Assembly: GCF_040537815.1 (NCBI RefSeq)
Contig: NZ_JBEWSZ010000022.1
Span: 1 to 13,123 of the forward strand
Direction of reading: 5' to 3'
Length of the DNA: 13,123 nt
DNA from: Mesorhizobium shangrilense
GTDB taxonomy: Bacteria; Pseudomonadota; Alphaproteobacteria; Rhizobiales; Rhizobiaceae
In this document: piece after piece, positions 7,048 to 13,123 of the stretch
How positions within the stretch are numbered: the stretch's first letter is position 1
Layout of the letters: each line of letters begins with the position of its first letter
Position numbers and translations under genes: made by a program
Notes under the pieces: model-generated
Database searches by the model: none
Told to the model about the DNA's origin: nothing
The model's input: only the letters and a program-made list of their open reading frames with translations

Positions 7048-8103
7048 CTAGACGACGCGCATCGTTCCGTTTAGCGCGTCGCGCTCGTGCGGCACCGCGT
7101 GCACGCGCCATTCTATGCGGTCAGGAAAAAGCGCGAAGATGCTCGTGGCGAGGGTCTGGGCGTCGTCGCGCCCGTTCTTATAGATCGGGGTGGTCTCATC
7201 GAAGAGCACCGCCTCCGCGCCCCCCGCGAGTGCGCCTTCTGCTATCATCCGGTCCGCCCCCTCCTGCCGGACGAGGGAAGACGGGTCGATCGTCTGCTTG
7301 AGGCCGTCGAATTCCCGGAATAGCAGGTGGTTGGCATGCGCTCGCGGCGAGGCGACCTCCCGAACAGCGCAGCCTGAGGCCGGCGCCTCGACGGAGGCGA
7401 GCCGGCGCGTCTTCGCCTCACCGAGATTGTGATGGAAGCCGCTGGCGCGATCCTTGCGCCTCAGGATTTCGAGCGCTTCGTCCAGCCCTCTCGCCTCGAG
7501 GATCGCACGGGAGATGATCTGCCGCGTGACGCCAGGCTGAAGATCCTGAGGTGTGATGTCGTTGATCGTCTGGACGAGTCCGGCCTCGTTCAGGCCAAAT
7601 GTTTCCCCCGGCAACATGCCGGGAGTCATGAAGCTGCTCCAGGCCGGGCCCTCGTCGGGCTCGACCTCGACCCAGAAACAGGCGCCGAGAAACTGGAACT
7701 GCGCCGAGCCGTCCTCGTTATGGGCGATTACCGCCGGACCGTCACCTTCCGCCGGAATCAAGAGCGAGGTGCAGCCCGCGGCGGCGGCTTGCGTCGCCGG
7801 CGAGACGTCCTCCGGAAACCGTAGGTCGGGTCGGCAATTCCATAGGAAGACCGTTTGGAAGTCCTGCCCGGCGCCCGCGGCGATCCCCTCGATCTCGCGC
7901 ACGAAGCGGGGATAGGCCGCGCGGGCGGCGGATTCCAAAGTCTTCAGGTAGTTCGATCCGAGCCAGCGGGCCTCCAGGGCCCGATATCGCTCGGTAGGCA
8001 GGACTCGCTCGCGGAAGCTGGAGGCGCTGGCCTGCCCGAGGGCAAAACCGATGGAGAAGGCGTCGCCCTTGGCGCGGACGCGGGAGATGGGATTTCTGGA
8101 CAT
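7048..8103 (-). CDS. C45-family autoproteolytic acyltransferase/amidohydrolase
   Basis: This 351-residue protein matches the C45 family (isopenicillin-N acyltransferase-like; Ntn hydrolases). Members cleave themselves just before a cysteine that becomes the N-terminal nucleophile of the beta chain, then hydrolyse or transfer acyl groups on amide bonds. The visible signature is AAAAGCTSLLIPAEG with the predicted nucleophile Cys111, followed by VIAHNEDG (125-132) and later GETFGLNEAGLVQTINDI, all typical of the family. The N-terminal IGFALGQ and YPRFVREIEGIAAGAG also fit. The start has GAGG about 6 nt upstream. No signal peptide is visible, so action in the cytoplasm on imported material is likely. 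It sits downstream of the binding-protein gene, separated from it by a dppB fragment, and 145 bp before the GGT-like gene. The substrate is unknown; known relatives act on penicillins, beta-alanyl amides and other amides. Confidence 0.85.
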   Translation of the reverse strand: MSRNPISRVRAKGDAFSIGFALGQASASSFRERVLPTERYRALEARWLGSNYLKTLESAARAAYPRFVREIEGIAAGAGQDFQTVFLWNCRPDLRFPEDVSPATQAAAAGCTSLLIPAEGDGPAVIAHNEDGSAQFQFLGACFWVEVEPDEGPAWSSFMTPGMLPGETFGLNEAGLVQTINDITPQDLQPGVTRQIISRAILEARGLDEALEILRRKDRASGFHHNLGEAKTRRLASVEAPASGCAVREVASPRAHANHLLFREFDGLKQTIDPSSLVRQEGADRMIAEGALAGGAEAVLFDETTPIYKNGRDDAQTLATSIFALFPDRIEWRVHAVPHERDALNGTMRVV

Positions 8104-8139
8104 TTTGGCCTCTACTTTCTATGAGCCGCTGTTGGGCAT

Positions 8140-8283
8140 TGGATGACCAGCCCCAGGCGCGCTCGTATCGCCGGCGACGATAGCCGCTGGTCGCCGGGCG
8201 CCATCCTGAGAAGCAGGAAGACGAAGAATCCGGCCATTGGCATGACGGCGATGGCCGAGATCATCCTGCGAAGGATGTAGGTA
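8140..8283 (-). pseudogene. Truncated, frameshifted dppB N-terminal remnant
   Basis: On the minus strand YILRRMISAIAVMPMAGFFV then FLLLRMAPGD matches the start of the intact DppB (YILRRMVSTMAVMAMVGIFV, FLLLRLAPGD) at 23 of 30 positions. A frameshift follows, after which PAAIVAGDTSAP continues the match (PAAIIAGDAATP in DppB). Similarity stops there. No start codon remains in frame. It follows the binding-protein stop directly, the same order as in a normal dppA-dppB junction, so it marks where a second permease gene was removed and the C45 gene joined. It cannot make a permease. Confidence 0.85.
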
Positions 8284-8291
8284 GCTCCTGC

Positions 8292-9890
8292 TCAGCCCTT
8301 CTGCATATTCCACATCACGAGTTGCACCGGCGTGCCGATGAGACCGGTGAGTGTCTTGCGGCGCGCGATTGGCGTAACAGATTGACCCAACAAAACAAAA
8401 CCGACGGAGTCCCACCATATTTTTTGCATCTTACGGGCCAGCGCCCTACGCTCTTCGAGCGTTTCGACATCCGCCCATTTGGCCCGAAGGGCTTCATATT
8501 CGTCGTTCTTCGGCCAACCGAAATAGCTCTTCTCGCCATTTGCGGTTAACCAGGGTGCGGTGACCGGCTCGAAGGTATAATCATTAGAGGCCGTGATGAA
8601 GATGCTCCAACCACCGCTTTCAACAGGGTCCTTTTTCGCCCGGCGCGCGACAACTCCGCCCCAGTCGCTCGGCGCAAGCTCGGCATTGATCCCAATCTTG
8701 CGCAGCGTGGCCGCCAGAAACTGCGCTGCGTTGCTGGCCTCTGCCCAGTCCGTGGGTTGGAGAATGACGACCTTCTCGCCGGCATATCCGGCCTCCTGGA
8801 AGAGTTGCTTGGCCCTTTCCGGATCGCCGCCCTTCTTGTACCATCCCGTATTCTCGTCATTAGTATAAGGGGTACTGCTTCCAAATATCGAAGTGACGGT
8901 GCGGCCGTATTTTGGATCGGGGGAAATGACACGCCCGAACGCTTCCTGGTCGATCAGGTGGAGCATCGCTTGACGCGCCTTGACGTTGTCGAACGGCTTC
9001 TGCAGACAGTTCATGCGCATAAAAAATGCACTGCCTGACTCACTCAGAACCTGGAGTTCAAGGTTGGGATCGCTCTCGATTGCTGAATAAAAATCGGCAG
9101 GAGGGGCTTCAAGGAAATCGACCTCACCCGCCTGCAAGGCGGCGAAAGCAGTCTGCTGATCAGGCATATTATCCCAGATGACCCGGTCGACCTTAACGAT
9201 CTTGCTACCAGCGAATCCGTCGGGCTGCTCGCTACGCGGTACGTATTTTTCATTTCGATCGTAGGTGAAGCTCGCGCCCGGCTTGGCAAGAGCCTGGTTA
9301 AACTTGAACGGCCCCGATCCGATATTCGTGGTCACCTGCTCGGTTGGCGGGCGATCCGCATCCTTCTCGCGCATGATGAACAGCGGGTACGCCACCATTT
9401 CCGCCAGCAGATCGATCAGCAACCCAAGCGGCTCCCTTAGCGCGATCGTGAAGGTCTTGTCGTCCTTCTTTGAGATATCCCTTGCCCGCTCCATGAGCAG
9501 TTGTCCGCCGGAAGTCTGGCCCCAGCGACGGATCGAGGCGACACAGTCCGCCGCGGTGACGGGGGTGCCGTCGTGCCAGCCCAGGCCATCCCGGAGCTCA
9601 AACGTATAGGTCTTCTTGTCGTCGGAAACACCCCACTTCCCCACCATTTGTGGCTGCGGCAAAAGCCTGGAATCGAGTGAGAACAGCATGTCGTAAATGG
9701 CTAAGGCGTGATCGACGGTGCTGCCAGCCGACGAATAGTACGAGTCAAAGACGCTAAGGTCGAGCTGCTTCACCATCCGCACAATATGTGCGTCGGTTGG
9801 CGCGGTCTGTGCTCGCAGGACCGATGGGATCGATACAGCCGTTCCGGCGGCCAAGCCCATCTTGATGAGGTCGCGTCGAGAAATCGTCAT
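8292..9890 (-). CDS. Peptide ABC transporter substrate-binding protein (SBP family 5, DppA/OppA-like), Tat-exported
   Basis: This 532-residue periplasmic binding protein captures the substrate and delivers it to the DppBC-like permease. The N-terminus MTISRRDLIKMGLAAGTAVS has a twin-arginine motif (SRRDLIK) and hydrophobic stretch, with a likely cleavage site near residue 27 (VLRA-QT), so export should be through the Tat pathway in folded form. Family-5 features include YTFELRDGLGWHDGTPVTAAD, TNIGSGPFKF, FMRMNCLQKPFDNVKARQAM and ERAKQLFQEAGY. Length is normal. The start has GGAGGAA 6 nt upstream. It is followed not by a working permease gene but by a dppB scrap, so its likely partners are the permease and ATPases encoded at 4175-301. 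The ligand cannot be read from sequence; peptides or other amides are both possible. Confidence 0.93.
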   Translation of the reverse strand: MTISRRDLIKMGLAAGTAVSIPSVLRAQTAPTDAHIVRMVKQLDLSVFDSYYSSAGSTVDHALAIYDMLFSLDSRLLPQPQMVGKWGVSDDKKTYTFELRDGLGWHDGTPVTAADCVASIRRWGQTSGGQLLMERARDISKKDDKTFTIALREPLGLLIDLLAEMVAYPLFIMREKDADRPPTEQVTTNIGSGPFKFNQALAKPGASFTYDRNEKYVPRSEQPDGFAGSKIVKVDRVIWDNMPDQQTAFAALQAGEVDFLEAPPADFYSAIESDPNLELQVLSESGSAFFMRMNCLQKPFDNVKARQAMLHLIDQEAFGRVISPDPKYGRTVTSIFGSSTPYTNDENTGWYKKGGDPERAKQLFQEAGYAGEKVVILQPTDWAEASNAAQFLAATLRKIGINAELAPSDWGGVVARRAKKDPVESGGWSIFITASNDYTFEPVTAPWLTANGEKSYFGWPKNDEYEALRAKWADVETLEERRALARKMQKIWWDSVGFVLLGQSVTPIARRKTLTGLIGTPVQLVMWNMQKG

Positions 9891-9895
9891 GTCCA

Positions 9896-10118
9896 GTTCC
9901 TCCCTTTTGAGCCACCGGCGCGGTTAATCCGCACCTATCAGTTCTGTTGACACCGCGAGTGAGGGCATTCGATCTCAAAGAGGCAGCCCCCTCATTCTCC
10001 CACGAATGACCTCACCACGAGATTTCATCTTGAAATGGGTAGCACCTCGGCACGGAGAGTTTGCGCCAAAATGCGTCGGCTGCTGAAATACGGGCTGCAG
10101 AAGCTGGCATCGTTTGAA
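9896..10118 (-). repeat. Operon leader, copy B (paralogous to 4322-4543)
   Basis: This is the presumed promoter and 5' leader region of the binding-protein gene. It shares ordered blocks with copy A: GGCGCGGTTAATCCGCACCT, CTGTTGACACC, ATTCGATCTCAAA, GCGCCAAAATGCGTC, GAAATAC-GGCTGCAGAA and TTTGAAAT (plus-strand reading). Between the blocks the two copies differ in sequence and slightly in spacing, so the conserved blocks stand out as possible regulator or polymerase sites. The GCGG-TTAAT-CCGC inverted repeat is about 30 bases from the start codon on the 5' side. A promoter is expected here, but I cannot identify one with confidence. Confidence 0.72.
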
Positions 10119-10329
10119 ATATCCAGCCTTGGAGCGAACCCTGCGGCTGGACCAAACGAGGCTTCCAAGCTAAGCCGCCCGCTGGGCTAGTTGGGAGTCC
10201 GAATTTCTCTGGCGATCGATAGCCTTGCGACGACGATAGATATATTTCGCTCGCTTCGTTTTATTTTTACCGTCCGAGACCCGGCCCTCTCTTATCTCAG
10301 GCGCCATGCCAGGACGTAGCCCGGGCCAT
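10119..10329. other. No gene recognised; junction between operon leader and mobile-element debris
   Basis: Similarity to the other leader copy ends near 10,118 and recognisable transposase sequence begins near 10,330. The segment between contains an A/T-richer patch (about 10,236-10,270). I see no coding frame with family resemblance, no RNA gene and no clear terminator. Confidence 0.4.
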
Positions 10330-10690
10330 TCCTCCGATGGGCTGCACCGCAAGCGCCACATTGCGGGCGATACCGACGGGCGGCTTTTGATGGTCAACCT
10401 AACGCCGGCCAACATCTCCGACAGCGCCGGCGCACAGGCCATTCTCGACGGTATCCGCAAGCGCTGGCCCTGGGTCAAGCATCTGTTCGCCGACGCGGCC
10501 TACGATCGCTCAAGCTTATGGGCAAAACCGCCTATCTCGACTTCGTCATCGAGATCATCCGCCGATCGACGACCAAAAGGGTTTCCAGGTCCTGCCGCGC
10601 CGCTGGGTGGTCGAACGCACCTTCGCTGGATGCCCCGATCCTCGTCGCTATGGGCGGAAACCTGCTACGAAGAACCGCTCATCCGTGACT
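10330..10690 (+). pseudogene. IS5-family transposase C-terminal remnant, multiply frameshifted
   Basis: The plus strand reads KRHIAGDTDGRLLMVNLTPA and ILDGIRKRWPWVKHLFADAA, then after a frameshift LMGKTAYLDFVIEIIRR, and after another GFQVLPRRWVVERTFAG. These are consecutive pieces of the DDE transposase of a common rhizobial IS5-type element: the second catalytic aspartate is in FADAAYD and the glutamate in WVVERTF. The first third of the protein, with the first catalytic aspartate, is missing and the reading frame breaks at least three times, so it is dead. The outer limits and terminal inverted repeats could not be found. Confidence 0.82.
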
Positions 10691-10803
10691 TCCAACCAGA
10701 TGGGGTGATTGGGGTCTCGGCCGAGCCGAAAGATGGCCCTGCTCCTGTCGGGATGTTAGAATGTGGTCGCTTTGGAACGCCACAAACATCGGAAGGAGCA
10801 GCC
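10691..10803 (+). other. Non-coding segment upstream of the IS110 transposase (likely left-end remnant)
   Basis: This gap separates the IS5 scrap from the IS110 start codon and includes the strong ribosome binding site GGAAGGAG about 6 nt before the ATG at 10804. In IS110-group elements the non-coding left end encodes the bridge RNA. Whether a foldable RNA survives here cannot be judged by eye, and the left border of the element is not defined. Confidence 0.3.
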
Positions 10804-11457
10804 ATGAAGTATTTTGCCGGACTTGACGTGTCTTTGGAAGAGACCGCTCATCTGCGTGGTCGACGAAACGCGTCCGGCGAGCGAGCCACAAGCGCATTCG
10901 GCCGTCTTGCGGGAAGTTGATCTGCCGCTGGAACGGATGGGTCTGGAAACGTATTCGCTGACGGCGTGGCTATATGACGGGCTACGTGCCGAGGGCCTGT
11001 CGGCGATTTGCATCGAGACGCGGCAGGCCAATGCGGCGATGAAGACAATACCGAACAAGACTGATCGCAACGATGCCCGCGCATTGGCGCAGATCATGCG
11101 CACCGGCTGGTATCGGCGGGTGCATGTGAAGAGCCGGCAGTGCCGACTCTGGCGTTCCTGCTTGTCGCCCGCCGCACGGTGCTGAACGAAATGCGCACTG
11201 TCGAGAGCGTGGTCAGGGCAATTCTGCGGAAGGCTGGCATCAAACTGGGCACCCCAACGCGAACTGCCTTCGCCGGTCGTGTGCACGAACTGGCCGGTGC
11301 GGACCAGTAGTCATGCCGCTGGTCGAGCGCTGCTGACGATCCTCGGTACGATGCTGGGAGAGTTCGCCCTCCTGACCAAGCAGGTTCTTAATCTCGTTCG
11401 CCAGGAAGAGGTCGGCCGGCGGCTGATGAGCGTTCCCGGTATTGGTGCAACAACTTC
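10804..11457 (+). pseudogene. IS110-family transposase, frameshifted and 3'-truncated
   Basis: The start reads MKYFAGLDVSLEETA, then shifts frame to ICVVDETRPASEPQAHSAVL and continues through AICIETRQANAAMKTIPNKT and DRNDARALAQIMRTGW. This gives the DEDD catalytic set of IS110 enzymes: Asp in GLDVS, Glu in CIETRQ and the two Asp in TDRNDAR. A second shift leads to LLVARRTVLNEMRTVESVVR and AGADQ-stop, and further shifts lead to LLTILGTMLGEFALL and RRLMSVPGIGA, the start of the transposase_20 C-terminal domain. The match ends abruptly at about 11,455, where the DUF5372/recombinase module begins, so the last third including the catalytic serine domain is missing. The gene is not functional. Confidence 0.87.
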
Positions 11458-11918
11458 ATAATGCCCGCTATCGGTCGGGTGAAGCGATTATCCGCTATCG
11501 ATTTCATCCCCGTTACGGGGAAGCGGTTATTGTTGCCGGGCGCAATCGCCACGGTGACGAGGTCGCTCTGATCATCCGCCAGCCTGACGGTACCCTGGTG
11601 CAGTTGCCGATCTGGATGACGGAGGATCGTGCGGAGGCGATGATGGTGACGGAGAGTCCCCGTCTGCCACTGACGAATCTGCGCGAACTTCGTCCGAAGC
11701 TCGATGCCTGTCTAAGCTTGCTACGCGACGATTCCCGTTGCGAAGGAGGAGACAAGCATGAAGCATCGTCAATCCTGTCACCGCCAACTCGATCTCTTCG
11801 TGGCCAAGACCCCACCGGCACCGATAGCACCGGCCGAGCGGACGAAGCTGTTGCCACTGGTGAGTGCGCTGCTGTCGGAAGCACGCGGCGCAGCCGCAGC
11901 GACGGAGGCCGGCGATGA
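11442..11918 (+). CDS. DUF5372-like protein of a serine-recombinase module
   Basis: The frame encodes up to 158 residues. The core IIRYRFHPRYGEAVIVAGRN, VALIIRQPDGTLVQLPIWMT and RLPLTNLRELRPKLDACLSL resembles the DUF5372-type proteins that I know as neighbours of large serine recombinases in rhizobia. Their function is unknown. No cysteine motif, signal peptide or membrane segment is visible. The N-terminus is uncertain: the first codons (TTG at 11442, GTG at 11445) lie in or next to the truncated IS110 gene and have no clear ribosome binding site, so the gene may have lost its own start. Its 3' end overlaps the small ORF at 11758-11931 by 161 bases in another frame. That is long for a natural overlap, so the stop may have been displaced by a frameshift. 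Confidence 0.6.
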   Translation: MVQQLHNARYRSGEAIIRYRFHPRYGEAVIVAGRNRHGDEVALIIRQPDGTLVQLPIWMTEDRAEAMMVTESPRLPLTNLRELRPKLDACLSLLRDDSRCEGGDKHEASSILSPPTRSLRGQDPTGTDSTGRADEAVATGECAAVGSTRRSRSDGGRR

Positions 11919-11931
11919 AGATCACGTCTGA
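11758..11931 (+). CDS. Small conserved ORF preceding serine recombinase (57 aa)
   Basis: The product begins MKHRQSCHRQLDLFVAKTPP and continues with APAERTKLLPLVSALLSEAR, ending in AGDEDHV. The pattern RQLDLF...P...R.KLLPLL.ALL.EA is one I recognise from the small unnamed ORF that sits directly before recombinases of this type. The ATG has an excellent Shine-Dalgarno, GAAGGAGGA, about 7 nt upstream, far better than any site for the neighbouring genes. Its 3' end overlaps the recombinase start (11915) by 17 bases, so the two would be coupled. No function is known and it is too short for domain assignment. Confidence 0.62.
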   Translation: MKHRQSCHRQLDLFVAKTPPAPIAPAERTKLLPLVSALLSEARGAAAATEAGDEDHV

Positions 11932-13123
11932 CCACCTGGCGCGCGGCGCCTTTATCTACATCCGCCAATCGACCGTCGACCAGCTTGCCAACAATCATGA
12001 GAGCCGGCGGCGTCAATATGGTCTTGCCGAGCGCGCCCGTGCTCTTGGCTGAACGGATGTGACAGTTATCGATGACGACCTTGGCCGCTCGGTTCGGGCG
12101 TCAGTCGTCCGGGCTTCGAGAAGCTGCTGTCAGCGATCTGTGAAGGCCGTGTCGGTGTTGTGTTCGCAATCGAAGTGTCGCGTCTGGCGCGCAACGGACG
12201 CGACTGGCACACGCTGATCGAATTTTGCGGTCTGGTTGGCGCGGTGATCGTCGATGAGGATGGCATCTACGAACCCCGCCATCCAAACGATCGGTTATTG
12301 CTGGGCATGAAAGGGACGATGAGCGAGCTCGAACTGTCGCTCCTGCGGGCCCGTTCGATGGAAGCCTTGAAGCAGAAAGCACGACGGGGCGAGCTCTTCT
12401 TCACGGTCGCCGTCGGCTATGTGAAAGTGGGCGGTGACAAAATCGAAAGGGATCCCGACCTGCGCGTGCGCGAGGCGATTGGGTTGGTCTTCACTCGCTT
12501 TGCCGAAATGCAAAGCATCCGCGAGGTGTTCCTATCGCTTCGCAGTGACCAGATAGCGCTGCCGTACATCAACCCCAGGATCTCGGGACAGCAGCAGGTG
12601 CTGTGGAAACCTCCGGTCTACACGACGGTGAGCAACCTTCTCACCAATCCTGTTTATGCTGGTGCTTATGCCTTTGGCCGAAGCGGAAGTCGGACGATAA
12701 TCGAAAAAATGGGCGCAAGCGAATCGTGCGCGGCCGTCGCAAAGCTCGCTCAGATTGGGCAGTCTTGCTCATTGGTCATCACGAAGGCTATTTGCCCTGG
12801 GCAGACTTTGAAAGGAATGAACGGCTGATTACTGACAATGCCAACAGCAAGGGCATGATGGTGTGCGGGCCGGTGCGCAAGGGAGAGGCTTTGCTCGCGG
12901 GGCTATTGCGTTGCGGTCATTGCGGCCGCCGGCTGCTTGTTGGCTATAATGGCGCCAAGGGTGATGTCGGTCGCTATAAGTGCGACGCGACCCGGAGCAA
13001 TCCCGACGGTGATCCCTGTATCTCGTTTGGCGCATTACGGGTCGACGAGGCGGTGGGAGCCGAGATCGTGCGGTTGCTGCAGCCGCTCGGCGTTGAAGCG
13101 GCCATCCAGGCGATCGCGCAGCG
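11915..13123 (+). pseudogene. Large serine recombinase, one nonsense codon and two frameshifts, continues past right edge
   Basis: The start MKITSDHLARGAFIYIRQST carries the resolvase-type nucleophile Ser19 (IRQS). Codon 46 is TGA (12050-12052) where related proteins have tryptophan (ALGW-TDV). The frame then gives TVIDDDLGRS and shifts near 12,091 by one missing base to GVSRPGFEKLLSAICEGRVG, FAIEVSRLARNGRDWH and LSLLRARSMEALKQKARRGE, with the catalytic SRLAR segment. A second shift in the A6 run at 12704-12709 moves to GRRKARSDWAVLLIGHHEGY and the zinc-ribbon LLRCGHCGRRLLVGY ... KCDATRSN....C. Ordered domains (resolvase catalytic, recombinase, zinc ribbon) show a once complete large serine recombinase. 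No intact protein can be made without suppression of all three lesions. Confidence 0.9.

Noticed and set aside
1..13123. CRISPR arrays, tRNA, rRNA or riboswitches
   Set aside because: No regularly spaced repeats, no tRNA-like cloverleaf or rRNA sequence, and no recognisable riboswitch core were seen on either strand by eye.

Overview
The window looks like an accessory region of an alphaproteobacterium, most likely a rhizobium-type member of the Hyphomicrobiales/Rhizobiales. This rests on GC-rich codon use, peptide-transporter and hydrolase proteins of a kind I associate with these bacteria, and a right flank of rhizobial-type IS5, IS110 and serine-recombinase/DUF5372 debris. The assignment is an inference from protein character, not from a marker gene.

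Layout. From 1 to about 10,120 every living gene lies on the minus strand, so the functional order runs right to left: conserved leader (about 10,118-9,896), Tat-exported solute-binding protein (9,890-8,292), a dead dppB fragment (about 8,283-8,140), a C45-family autoproteolytic acyltransferase/amidohydrolase (8,103-7,048), a gamma-glutamyltransferase-like protein (6,902-5,361), a debris zone with an IS66 orfA remnant on the plus strand and a probable gamma-glutamyltransferase C-terminal remnant (5,360-4,600), a second copy of the leader (about 4,543-4,322), a 44-codon remnant of a second solute-binding protein (4,315-4,181), then intact, tightly packed dppB-dppC-dppD-dppF-like genes (4,175-301), and finally the 5' end of a CapA-family gene that runs off the left edge (216-1). 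From about 10,330 to the right edge the plus strand carries broken mobile-element genes: an IS5-family transposase remnant, a frameshifted IS110-family transposase cut off at its C-terminus, and a DUF5372 / small ORF / large serine recombinase module whose recombinase has one nonsense codon and two frameshifts.

How it works together. The two halves look like a duplicated peptide ABC-transporter operon that has been dismantled reciprocally. One copy kept the binding protein and lost the permease/ATPase genes (only a dppB scrap remains). The other kept dppBCDF and lost almost the whole binding-protein gene (only its last 44 codons remain, fused to the leader). Together they still make one complete importer. 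The enzymes between and after the halves (GGT-like and C45, neither with a visible signal peptide) and the CapA-family protein suggest uptake and intracellular cleavage of a gamma-glutamyl or other amide-linked peptide-like compound. The substrate is not determinable from the sequence.
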